Shown in pieces: positions 43,503-51,955 of a DNA stretch of 64,000 nt. A program made the position numbers and the translations under genes. The stretch is from Nitrospira defluvii (GTDB lineage Bacteria > Nitrospirota > Nitrospiria > Nitrospirales > Nitrospiraceae), in assembly GCF_905220995.1 (NCBI RefSeq), contig NZ_CAJNBJ010000016.1:434001-498000 (forward strand). Reading direction: 5' to 3'. The notes beneath the pieces were generated by a model. That model saw nothing but the letters and a program-made list of their open reading frames with translations, did not search any database and was not told the DNA's origin. Within the stretch, counting starts at the first letter, position 1. Each line of letters begins with the position of its first letter.

Positions 43503-43522
43503 GCCGGGGACTCAACCCCGGC
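43503..43522. other. Strong hairpin in the divergent ATPase/43638 region
   Basis: GCCGGGG (43503-43509) and CCCCGGC (43516-43522) form a perfect 7-bp stem with a 6-base loop. The 291-base gap (43347-43637) separates two divergent genes and no protein is seen there. The hairpin may influence the leader of either transcript; its function is unknown. Confidence 0.35.
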
Positions 43523-43637
43523 GCAAACTCGCCGATAGAGTATCCACAAAGGACGGAGGGTGGCCCGGCAAGGGCATCGTTCCTGTGGTGGGAATAGCCG
43601 TCGCTTGACGCTGTGGATCTGTGAGAATTGGTGATCT

Positions 43638-44090
43638 ATGACACGCTCCTCCTGGTCGTCTCCGCATCCGATTCCTGAGAATCTTCGCCGCAGCCTCAAG
43701 GACCTCCGCCACGGCCTGCTCAGCCTCCATAAATCTCTGATCGTCTCGGAACAGGTTACCTATGAACGCATCTACGGGCGCATCGCCTCGGCAGGGCAAC
43801 TCCTGCAGCTGGTGATGAACGATCCCTGGTTCGCCTGGCTCCACCCCTTGTCGCACCTGGTCGTCCGCATCGACGTCGTCCTCGAAGACCAGGACGAGAC
43901 CACCATTGAAACCGCGCAGGACCTGCTGGTAGAGGCGCGTCACATGCTGCGTCCTTCCGAGGAAGGCGACGGCTTCGAGCGCAGCTATTACGAGGCTCTC
44001 CAGCGGACTCCAGACGTCGTCCTGGCCCACGCCAGCGTCAAGAAACTGTTGAGCACGGCGACCACCGACGCATCCGCCGCTGCGGCCTGA
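43638..44090 (+). CDS. Conserved hypothetical helical protein
   Basis: A 150-residue protein, helical and soluble, with no signal peptide. The body reads NLRRSLKDLRHGLLSLHKSL, then QLLQLVMNDPWFAWLHPLS and LSHLVVRIDVVLEDQDETTI. It ends in an Ala-rich tail. I do not recognise a named domain. It is divergent from the cation ATPase and convergent with the NTF2-like gene (21 bases between the stops). Confidence 0.65.
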   Translation: MTRSSWSSPHPIPENLRRSLKDLRHGLLSLHKSLIVSEQVTYERIYGRIASAGQLLQLVMNDPWFAWLHPLSHLVVRIDVVLEDQDETTIETAQDLLVEARHMLRPSEEGDGFERSYYEALQRTPDVVLAHASVKKLLSTATTDASAAAA

Positions 44091-44111
44091 CCGCCCTCAC
44101 CGGGCCGGCCA

Positions 44112-44729
44112 TCAGAACAGCGGGTGGTGCGGGGAAGAGGAAAAGGGCGCGGAGCGCGGCGCGTTCCCTCGATTCCCGAGAAACCGCCATCCCTGCTTGT
44201 CTCGAACGAGATAGTGCACTTCCTGAAACCAACTATCTAGTGTCACGCGGGCGCCTGACTGCACCTCCGTCCCATAGAGGCCTCCGGTACAGGTCAACTC
44301 CACGCGAAGCCCCTCCTCGCCCTGCAGCACCTTCATCTCCGAAAAGAGATGCGTCGACGACAAGGCGCGATAGTGCTCGAAGACTTCGCTCCAAATACGC
44401 TCGACATCCGCGACATGGAGGCCGTGATAGTTGTACTCCGAGGCATAAAACTGCATGAGGGCGGCGCGATCCTGTTTTTCTAATGCCTGCTCAGCACGAG
44501 TGAATGCCGTCAGGACCTCCTTCACCGTGGGATCATTCTGTACCGCCTTGGCGCCGCTGATCGTCTTGCTCTCGCGCGTCAACACCATGTCCGGAAGCAC
44601 CCGCACGACCGCATGAGCGAATCCTTCCCCCTGCCACAACAGCAGCACCGCCAACAGCTTGAGCATCTGTCCAGTCAAGCAGGCGACGCTTCCACCGGAC
44701 GTGACCTTCGCTCTGCATGGTTCTCGCAT
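44112..44729 (-). CDS. Periplasmic SnoaL/NTF2-like protein
   Basis: A 205-residue protein with a hydrophobic N-terminal region (MLKLLAVLLLWQGEGFAHAV), probably a signal peptide preceded by a polar start. The mature part has the NTF2-like pattern: VLTAFTRAEQALEKQDRAALMQFYASEY (shown as AEQALEKQDRAALMQFYASE) and a C-terminal strand region with WFQEVHYLVRDKQGWRFLG. Such domains bind small ligands or act as scaffolds; no catalytic set is obvious. The ATG at 44729 has GGAG upstream. Confidence 0.65.
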   Translation of the reverse strand: MREPCRAKVTSGGSVACLTGQMLKLLAVLLLWQGEGFAHAVVRVLPDMVLTRESKTISGAKAVQNDPTVKEVLTAFTRAEQALEKQDRAALMQFYASEYNYHGLHVADVERIWSEVFEHYRALSSTHLFSEMKVLQGEEGLRVELTCTGGLYGTEVQSGARVTLDSWFQEVHYLVRDKQGWRFLGNRGNAPRSAPFSSSPHHPLF

Positions 44730-44975
44730 CGTGACTCCTCTCCGCTCAGGATCTGCCCACTGTTCTCCGCGACACACATACATCCTTACGGACGACTATG
44801 CAACGCCGATACCGACGTTCAAGGCCGCCGGCCTCGGTGCCGCAACGAGTCATCGCAGCCAAAGACCACAGGCGTAACGGCTGACTGGCGCAAGATGCCA
44901 CAGGCCACGTTCGGCTCACGGCCGGTCCTGCCTCACATCTGCGCGCGCAACTCAGGCAGCTTTTGTACTTTTTCT

Positions 44976-45003
44976 TTGGCCGCTGCGGTGAGAACGATAG
45001 ACT
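44976..45003 (+). promoter_or_regulatory. Sigma-70-type promoter for the TPR gene
   Basis: TTGGCC (44976-44981), 16 bases, TAGACT (44998-45003), about 50 bases before the ATG at 45056. It is the only good promoter seen in the 326-base divergent gap (44730-45055), which otherwise holds no gene. It also argues against the longer TPR reading frame from TTG 44963. Confidence 0.45.
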
Positions 45004-45055
45004 ACGGTGGCCACAGCATCTTCGCCCTGCGGTGAACCAAGGGCCGGGAACTCGC

Positions 45056-46045
45056 ATGCCGCTGTCAGCGACACCCTGTGTCGTCATCGCATTCATTCTG
45101 ACGCTCCTGGCGATCGACCCCGCCGGTGCGGGCGACGCGCCACACCTGGTGACGCTCGCCCTTATCGATAAACCCTGGGCGGTGCGCCTGGATGTCACCG
45201 GATTCCGCGTGCACGTGGACGGAGTGAAACCGGACGGCCGTCGATATCTGTTCGCAACCGACGACGCCCGTTCCATACAACTCTCCGTGACACTCCAAGC
45301 GGTTCCCGGACCAGCCACCGAGCAGGGTTGCCTTCTCCATTTGGAGCATGTCGCCCGGGCAACCATACCGGCGACGGACCAGGGCCCTCTTCGAGATAAC
45401 AGGCGGAACCTCACCCTGCTCGAATACGTCCTACCCGCGACAGGCAAGGCTCCAGCTGAACAATTCCATCTCCTGGCCTGCACCGGCAAGGACGACGTGT
45501 ATGCCGATATTCATCTCTCTCAACCGCTCGGGAAGGGCAGCGATCCCGCGTCCCTGCGCACCCTGCTGGATAGCCTTACCATCGTCGCGGCGTCCGCGCC
45601 CAGCAGTCTCGATCACTTCCGCGCAGGAAGTGCCCCCTATCTGCTGGGGAAATTCGCCCTCGCCATCCCACACTATGAACAGGCGCTCGTCCTCGAACAG
45701 GCCAACCCGACGTTGGAACAGACACTCTGGCAGCTCCTGATCCACAACCTCGGCACGGCCTACGGCCGGACCGGACGCTTCGGGCGGGCGAAAGCGACGT
45801 TCGACTATGGCCTCTCGAAGGATCCGGCGAATCCGATGTGGCACTACGAACTCGCACGCACTTACGCGGGAATGAACGACCGGGACAGGATGCTGCAAGC
45901 CCTGGATAGCGCATTCTTTCACCACCGGAATCGGCAGGGCGACAAACAGATGCCGGATCCCCGCCAAGACGGCTCATTCGGCCGGTTCATGTTGGATCCG
46001 GCCTTTCGACGGTTGGCAGAATCCCTCATGCAACCGGCCATCTGA
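45056..46045 (+). CDS. Secreted TPR-repeat protein
   Basis: A 329-residue protein. The ATG at 45056 is followed by a signal peptide (CVVIAFILTLLAIDPAGA). Residues 30-200 form a beta-rich domain without recognised motifs, and residues 210-310 hold tetratricopeptide repeats (YLLGKFALAIPHYEQALVLE, then LIHNLGTAYGRTGRFGRAKA, then PMWHYELARTYAGMNDRDRM). Such proteins serve as periplasmic scaffolds. It lies 47 bases before the PilZ gene. Confidence 0.7.
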   Translation: MPLSATPCVVIAFILTLLAIDPAGAGDAPHLVTLALIDKPWAVRLDVTGFRVHVDGVKPDGRRYLFATDDARSIQLSVTLQAVPGPATEQGCLLHLEHVARATIPATDQGPLRDNRRNLTLLEYVLPATGKAPAEQFHLLACTGKDDVYADIHLSQPLGKGSDPASLRTLLDSLTIVAASAPSSLDHFRAGSAPYLLGKFALAIPHYEQALVLEQANPTLEQTLWQLLIHNLGTAYGRTGRFGRAKATFDYGLSKDPANPMWHYELARTYAGMNDRDRMLQALDSAFFHHRNRQGDKQMPDPRQDGSFGRFMLDPAFRRLAESLMQPAI

Positions 46046-46092
46046 GCAAGATTGCCAGCATACCGACGCAGCAGAGCAAGGAAGGATACGCA

Positions 46093-46476
46093 ATGGCCAA
46101 GCGTAAGAGCACCAGGGTGGAGATGAATCGACTGATCGAGCTGCAGGGCCCACGAGGAGTCAGTCAGGGCGTCGTGCGGGACTTTTCTCCCGGAGGCTGC
46201 CGAATCCAGCAAGCCGATGTCAAGGTGAATTGCGGGATGCGCTTGACGCTGCGGATCTCACTTCCGGACCGCATCGACCCCATCGAAATCAAACCCTCCG
46301 TCGTGACCTGGGTCGGCAAGGACGCCTTCGGCGTGGAATTCCTCTCGCTGTCAACGGAAACACGGGCGCGGGTGAAAGCCGTCCACGAACTGCTGCTCGA
46401 GGCCCAAACCGCACACGAATCCGAGCGAGTCATCTCTCTTCCCGGCGTGTCCTGGACCTCATCATCTGCGAAATGA
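46093..46476 (+). CDS. PilZ-domain c-di-GMP-binding protein
   Basis: A 127-residue single PilZ domain. Both c-di-GMP binding elements are intact: R-x3-R as RKSTR (residues 4-8) and D-x-S-x2-G as DFSPGG. The barrel continues with VVTWVGKDAFGVEFLSL. It should respond to cellular c-di-GMP; the partner is unknown. AAGGA is seven to ten bases before the ATG. It is same-strand with the TPR gene and convergent with the exchanger. Confidence 0.85.
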   Translation: MAKRKSTRVEMNRLIELQGPRGVSQGVVRDFSPGGCRIQQADVKVNCGMRLTLRISLPDRIDPIEIKPSVVTWVGKDAFGVEFLSLSTETRARVKAVHELLLEAQTAHESERVISLPGVSWTSSSAK

Positions 46477-46513
46477 GACGCCTCCACACATTCTTGCGAC
46501 AAAGCCCACATCA

Positions 46514-47527
46514 TCAAAACAACAACAAGAGGCCGAGCAGATATCCAAGGATCATCACGAGGCTGTCTGGTTCGATAAGCCAATACCGCTTCTCAACCCG
46601 ATACACGATTCCCATCAGCCCGATATTCATCATCACAATGCCCCACAGGGCGGTCAGCGCATGCGTGGAGGCGATCGCGCCGAACAGCGGCCCCTCGTGG
46701 TAGGCCAGATCGGCAAACAGGAAGGCAGCCATGTTGAACGCGTTGCTGCCGAAGAGATTGCCCACGGCAAGATCGAAGGCACCGAGCCGGACAGCGGCCA
46801 GAGACGTGACCAATTCGGGCAACGTCGTGACCACGGCCACGAGCGATGTCCCCAGGAACGTCGTACTCACACCCGATTGATCCGCGATCTCCTTGGCCGA
46901 TTTCGCGAGCAGGGGCGCGGCAAGAACCAGAATCATGGTGGCCGCGAGGAATCCGATGGCTGCCCGGCGCAATCCGTCTCGCCGGACCGAGACTTGCCCC
47001 TGGTCGTCCTCGGCCGCCGCTTGGGCAAGGAGTTGCTGCGCCCGTTGACGTCGCTTGACATCTTCCTGCCGAAACACGACCCGCATGCCGAAAACATAGA
47101 TCAGGAAGAGCAGGGCGCTCCCCCCTTGAATGACTGAAGACCCCGTCCCATTCCGAAACAATAGAAGAAATGCGGCCATGCCGGTCAGGAGCATGGCGAG
47201 CGCAGCCACCAGCGTATGTTCGAATGTAGCCTGCTCCCAGACCCGTTTATCACGATAGACAAGGTCAATGAGGCCGAGAGTGAACATATTGGCCAGCACC
47301 GCACCGAAGAGGTCTCCGGCGGCCAGATCCGGCGCATCGATCAGACAGGCGCTGACCGTCGTGAACACCTCGGGCAGCGACGTCGCCGCCGCCATGAACA
47401 CGACACCGATCCACAGACGCCCGATTCCTGTCAGCGCAGCAATCTGATCTCCGTAACGGGAGAGTCGCGTCCCCGCGAGGACAATCGCGGCTCCGCTCAG
47501 CACGAGAATGATCCATGAGACAAGCAC
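46514..47527 (-). CDS. CaCA-family Na+/Ca2+ exchanger-like antiporter
   Basis: A 337-residue membrane protein with about ten helices in two inverted halves. The alpha repeats are visible as VVFMAAATSLPEVFTTVSA (residues about 42-60) and GTSLVAVVTTLPELVTSLAA followed by AVGNLFGSNAFNMA, including the cation-binding Glu in each (SLPE, TLPE). A polar loop joins the halves (RRQRAQQLLAQAAAEDDQGQ). The start is GTG 47527 with AGGAGTG upstream. Together with the P2A ATPase at 40620 it suggests local concentration of Ca2+-type homeostasis genes. Confidence 0.86.
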   Translation of the reverse strand: MLVSWIILVLSGAAIVLAGTRLSRYGDQIAALTGIGRLWIGVVFMAAATSLPEVFTTVSACLIDAPDLAAGDLFGAVLANMFTLGLIDLVYRDKRVWEQATFEHTLVAALAMLLTGMAAFLLLFRNGTGSSVIQGGSALLFLIYVFGMRVVFRQEDVKRRQRAQQLLAQAAAEDDQGQVSVRRDGLRRAAIGFLAATMILVLAAPLLAKSAKEIADQSGVSTTFLGTSLVAVVTTLPELVTSLAAVRLGAFDLAVGNLFGSNAFNMAAFLFADLAYHEGPLFGAIASTHALTALWGIVMMNIGLMGIVYRVEKRYWLIEPDSLVMILGYLLGLLLLF

Positions 47528-47751
47528 TTGTCACTCCTGACCACGCGCTCCGGTCATGGGAGCAAGATCCGCGATTCCGGGAGTCTGCCGACTCCCGCAC
47601 GCCAGCGTCAAGCCTCCTCTACGTCGATTCGGCCGGTCGGCCACGCAACCTTGACGCCCACGGACAGTGTCGTGACTGAATGCCGGGAACTGACGGGAAC
47701 CGGGATACAGAGGGGGATCGAATCAATCAGGCGGTCTTGCGATGGTCAACG

Positions 47752-49269
47752 TTATTGCGGCCGTCCTGGCAGGAGCAGTTCAGCCACTTTGTCGATGATG
47801 GCTTGAGGCAAAAACGGTTTCTGCAGATAGGCGGCCTGGGCGTCCACTCCATGCGCCCCCAACATATCCCCGGCATAACCGGAGATGTACAACACCCGAA
47901 TATCCGGAAACATGGTCCGTGCCCCCTGGGCCAACACCGCGGCCTTCATCCTGGGCAGAATGACGTCCGTAATCAGCAGGTCGCAGCCGCCCTTGCGCAA
48001 CTGCAACATCTGCAACGCCTCCACCCCGTCTGCCGCCGCCAGCACCTCATACCCCCGGTCGCGAAGCACCGCCGACACGAGACGACGAATCCCCTCGTCG
48101 TCTTCCACCAGGAGAATCGTCGCGGAAGTTTCCGGCTTGGGCCGTGGGGCAGCAACCTGTTCGGCTTCGGCGGCCTGAGACGGCACCCGCGGGAGCATGA
48201 CCGTGAAGCGAGAGCCCTTACCCAGTTGACTGGTCACATCGATGTAGCCGCGACTCTCTTTCACAATGCCATAGACCGTCGCCAACCCCAGGCCCGTCCC
48301 CTTATCGGAGGCCTTGGTGCTGAAGAATGGTTCAAAAATATGAGCGAGGGTTTCTCCATCGATGCCCGATCCGGTATCCTCGACCACCAATTTGACGTAC
48401 GGACCGGGAATCGCCCCCGGGTGCGCACGGACATAGGCGTCATCCAGATCGGCGTTGCCCGTTTCGATCGTCAGGATCCCTCCTTCTGCCATGGCATCGC
48501 GGGCATTCAGCGCCAGATTGAGCAACACCTGTTCGATCTGCACCGGATCCCCCAACACATGCCCAGCCTGGGGATCGAGCACGATGACGGTCTGGATCTG
48601 CTCCCCGATCAAGCGGCGCAAAATATCTTCCATGTCACGGATCAGGGTGTTGAGCGGCACATCCCGCTGCTCTAGGACCTGACGGCGACTGAAGGTCAAC
48701 AGTTTCTTGGTCAACGCCGCGGCACGCGTACCCGCCTGCCCGATGACTTCGATTTCATGATGACAGGGGTGAGAGCCTAACTGCTGAGCCACCCGCTGCG
48801 CGTGTCCGATCACGACCATCAGCAGGTTATTGAAGTCATGCGCAATGCCGGCGGCCAGCCGGCCCAGGGCTTCCATTTTTTGCGACTGCCGCGCGCTCTG
48901 CTCGTCCTGCTTTCGCTGAGTCAGATCCACAATCGTTTCGATGACATGCACCCGCCCGTCGACGGTCGGTGCCTTGGCCCAATGGAACAAGAGTCGTCGG
49001 CCGTCCGGCATGTCTACCTGCTCCGAGACCACGCCGTCTCTGATCAGGGCATCGGGCATGCGACAAAAGTCACAAGGTGAGGGCTTCCCCGCGATTTTTT
49101 CATGACAGCGTGCGCCCGCCATGTCGCCGAAGGTGCCCAGGCTGGTCTGATTTTGAAACTGCACGGCATGGCCGGCAGGATCGATGACCGTCACCACCAC
49201 CGGCTGCGAGTTCAGCAGGACTTGCGGATCATAGGAACGACCATTGGACGATTGCGGAGAGCCGGTCAT
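47752..49269 (-). CDS. Hybrid histidine kinase (PAS-HisKA-HATPase-REC)
   Basis: A 505-residue soluble sensor. A PAS-like domain occupies residues 15-120 and holds a Cys cluster in CHEKIAGKPSPCDFC. The phosphoacceptor His follows in GRLAAGIAHDFNNLLMV (about 143), then ATPase boxes (LNARDAM, DTGSGID, GTGLGLATVYG), and a C-terminal receiver domain with Asp in LLITDVILPRM and the Lys in YLQKPFLP. No membrane segment is seen. The ATG at 49269 has GAGGA upstream; the frame opens to a TTG at 49302. No response-regulator gene is adjacent, so output goes through the fused receiver or to a distant partner. Confidence 0.88.
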   Translation of the reverse strand: MTGSPQSSNGRSYDPQVLLNSQPVVVTVIDPAGHAVQFQNQTSLGTFGDMAGARCHEKIAGKPSPCDFCRMPDALIRDGVVSEQVDMPDGRRLLFHWAKAPTVDGRVHVIETIVDLTQRKQDEQSARQSQKMEALGRLAAGIAHDFNNLLMVVIGHAQRVAQQLGSHPCHHEIEVIGQAGTRAAALTKKLLTFSRRQVLEQRDVPLNTLIRDMEDILRRLIGEQIQTVIVLDPQAGHVLGDPVQIEQVLLNLALNARDAMAEGGILTIETGNADLDDAYVRAHPGAIPGPYVKLVVEDTGSGIDGETLAHIFEPFFSTKASDKGTGLGLATVYGIVKESRGYIDVTSQLGKGSRFTVMLPRVPSQAAEAEQVAAPRPKPETSATILLVEDDEGIRRLVSAVLRDRGYEVLAAADGVEALQMLQLRKGGCDLLITDVILPRMKAAVLAQGARTMFPDIRVLYISGYAGDMLGAHGVDAQAAYLQKPFLPQAIIDKVAELLLPGRPQ

Positions 49270-49411
49270 GAGCGTCCTCGTGTGAAGCGAAGGATGGAGC
49301 AAACCAGACGAGCGTATGTCTTTGGTTGTACTACATCACCGCATACAGTCAAGGAGATGATCGATTGCAGGGGACGATATGTAGGAATCCGTGAAGGCCG
49401 CCCCGCATCCC

Positions 49412-51937
49412 TTAGCCACCGTTCTTCGGCTTCCGGTAGAACAGGAGTTTGGCCAACTCTGCCGCGCCGACGTACGCGACGAGAATGCCGATCAGTGCTG
49501 CCCAAAACAGGGGCGGCAAGGGCTCAAACCCCAACATCGCACCGACCGGCGTAACCGGCAGCAGCATGGTCGCCAATCCCACCAACAGGGTCGAGAGCCA
49601 CAACCCCCTGGACGGGCGACTGGTCACACAGGGTCGCCTCGTACGAATCACCAGCACGATGACCGAGGCAGAGAGCACCGACTCGACAAACCAGCCGGTC
49701 CTGAACTGACCAGTCGTCGACTGCAGGACCAGCAGCAAGACGGCGAAGGTGAGGTAGTCGAAGAACGAGCTCACGAATCCAAAGGTCAGCATGAAACGGC
49801 GAATGAACGGAATGTCCCAACGCCTCGGCCGATCGATCAGCTCGGGATCGACATGGTCGGTCGCAATGGTCATTTCCGGAATATCGGTCAGGACATTCGT
49901 CAGCAGAATCTGCTTCGGCAACAGGGGGAGAAACGGAAGAAACAGCGAGGCACCGGCCATGCTGAACATGTTCCCGAAATTCGCGCTCGTGGCCATGAAT
50001 ACATACTTCAGCGTATTCGCGAAGGTCTTGCGCCCCTCGCGTACGCCTTCCACCAACACGCTCAAATCCTGTTCCAACAGGACGAGGTCCGCGGCCTCTT
50101 TGGCGACATCCACCGCCTGATCGACGGAAATACCGACATCGGCGGCGTGCAGTGCCGGGGCGTCGTTGATGCCGTCCCCCAGATACCCGACCACATGACC
50201 CGATCCGCGTAACGCGCGAATGATCCGTTCTTTTTGATTCGGCTCGATTTCGGCGAAGATATCGACATCAGAGGCACTTGCGCGCAGCGCATCCTCGCTC
50301 ATCCCGCGCAAATCATTTCCGGTCAGGAGACGCGGAGCCGCCAGGCCGACCTCACGCCCCACATGAGCCGCCGCCGGCGCCTGATCCCCCGTCACGATCT
50401 TCAGCGCCACGCCGAGTCGCCTGAGTGTGCTCACCGTCTCGGCAATGCCGGGCTTGAGCGGGTCGGCAAACACCAAGAGCCCGAGGAACGTCATGCCGGC
50501 TTCGTGCTCCTTCGAGACACGATCGAGTCCTCCCATATCCCGGCAGGCCAGGCCGATCGTGCGAAACCCCTGCCCGCTCAACAGGCGAACCTGCTCCCTC
50601 ACCGATCGGCGAACCTGCTCGATCGGCACAAGCGCGCCATCGCCCTGCTCCGCCTGAAGACAGATCGTCAGCATGCTCTCGACCGCGCCTTTGGTGATCA
50701 ACACGTGTGTCTGCGGAGCGGCCACCAGGATCGAGAGCCGCTTGCGCACGAAATCGTACGGCTCTTCGTCCAGTTTGTGGTGACCGGCGAGCTCGAAGAC
50801 CCGGTCTCGACGCAACGCCTCATCCAGCGGATTCGGGAACCCCGTTTCGAACACCGCGTTCAGATAGCCGAGGAACAGCACGCGCTCGCTGGACTCACCC
50901 GCCACGTTGAGGGCCGCATGCAGCCGCATCGACCCCTCGGTCAACGTGCCGGTCTTGTCGGAACACAACACGGTCATACTGCCGAAATTCTCGATCGAGG
51001 CCAGGCGTTTGACGACAACGCGTTGTTCCGCCATGCGTCTCGCGCCATGGGAAAGGTTCACGCTGATGATGGCGGGCAACAATTGCGGCGTCAGTCCCAC
51101 CGCCAAGGCCATGGAGAACAAAAAGGATTCCAGGACCGGACGCTCAAGGTAGACGTTCACCGCAAAAATGGCGAATACCAGAAGAAGGGTCACCTCCAAC
51201 AGGAGATACCCGAACCGTCGCACGCCGCGCTCAAACTCCGTCTCCGTCGGCCGAACGGCCAGCCGGTGAGCAATGCGACCGAACTCGGTCTCCTTGCCCA
51301 CCCTCACGATCACCGCACGAGCCTGCCCGCTCACGACATGGGTGCCAAGAAAGAGGCTATTCGTGCGCTTCTGCAGCGGCATGTCGCCGGACAATGTCGC
51401 CGTGGATTTCTCGACCGGATAGGTCTCCCCCGTCAACGTCGCCTCATCGACAAAGAGATCCTTGGCCTCCAACAATCGCGCATCACCGGGCAGGCTGGAC
51501 CCGGCGGATAATTCCACGACATCACCTGGCACGACCGTGTCCGCCGGAACTTCGATAAGCAGACCGTCCCGCCGGACTCGAGCCGTGACTTGAACAAGAG
51601 CCAACAGCCCTGCCACGGCGCGCGCGGCGCTATATTCCTGCCAGAAACTCAAGAGGGCGCTGGCCAGGATAATCCCAAGGATGATCAGCGCATCGCTGCG
51701 CTCCGCCAGAAACAGCGACACCCCGGAAGCGAACAGGAGAATGAGGATGATCGGGCTGCGGAACTGCGCCAGTAGCATGCGGACCGGCTGACTGTCGCGG
51801 CTCGGCTTCAGCCTGGATGGGAGGGCAAGCACCTGTCGTCGTTCCGCCTCGGCGGCAGAAAGCCCCTCCCGCGTGACCGTCAATTCACGCAGCAGCGTCT
51901 CTTCGGGAAGGGCCCAGAAAGATCGTCCGTTCAGCAT
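49412..51937 (-). CDS. mgtA: P3B-type Mg2+-transporting ATPase (MgtA/MgtB-like)
   Basis: An 841-residue P-type ATPase. The actuator is ATLTGETYPVEKS, the M4 motif ALAVGLTPQLLPAIISVNLS is the MgtA/MgtB signature, the phosphorylation site is CSDKTGTLTEGSM (about residue 326), and the hinge is LGDGINDAPALHAADVGISVD. In other bacteria such pumps import Mg2+. It is 18 bases after the RND pump gene on the same strand, an unusual partner. ATG 51937 is used; GTG at 51949 is an alternative. No Mg2+-sensing leader is possible because the gene follows another directly. Confidence 0.88.
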   Translation of the reverse strand: MLNGRSFWALPEETLLRELTVTREGLSAAEAERRQVLALPSRLKPSRDSQPVRMLLAQFRSPIILILLFASGVSLFLAERSDALIILGIILASALLSFWQEYSAARAVAGLLALVQVTARVRRDGLLIEVPADTVVPGDVVELSAGSSLPGDARLLEAKDLFVDEATLTGETYPVEKSTATLSGDMPLQKRTNSLFLGTHVVSGQARAVIVRVGKETEFGRIAHRLAVRPTETEFERGVRRFGYLLLEVTLLLVFAIFAVNVYLERPVLESFLFSMALAVGLTPQLLPAIISVNLSHGARRMAEQRVVVKRLASIENFGSMTVLCSDKTGTLTEGSMRLHAALNVAGESSERVLFLGYLNAVFETGFPNPLDEALRRDRVFELAGHHKLDEEPYDFVRKRLSILVAAPQTHVLITKGAVESMLTICLQAEQGDGALVPIEQVRRSVREQVRLLSGQGFRTIGLACRDMGGLDRVSKEHEAGMTFLGLLVFADPLKPGIAETVSTLRRLGVALKIVTGDQAPAAAHVGREVGLAAPRLLTGNDLRGMSEDALRASASDVDIFAEIEPNQKERIIRALRGSGHVVGYLGDGINDAPALHAADVGISVDQAVDVAKEAADLVLLEQDLSVLVEGVREGRKTFANTLKYVFMATSANFGNMFSMAGASLFLPFLPLLPKQILLTNVLTDIPEMTIATDHVDPELIDRPRRWDIPFIRRFMLTFGFVSSFFDYLTFAVLLLVLQSTTGQFRTGWFVESVLSASVIVLVIRTRRPCVTSRPSRGLWLSTLLVGLATMLLPVTPVGAMLGFEPLPPLFWAALIGILVAYVGAAELAKLLFYRKPKNGG

Positions 51938-51955
51938 CGCACCAGCCACCCGCCG

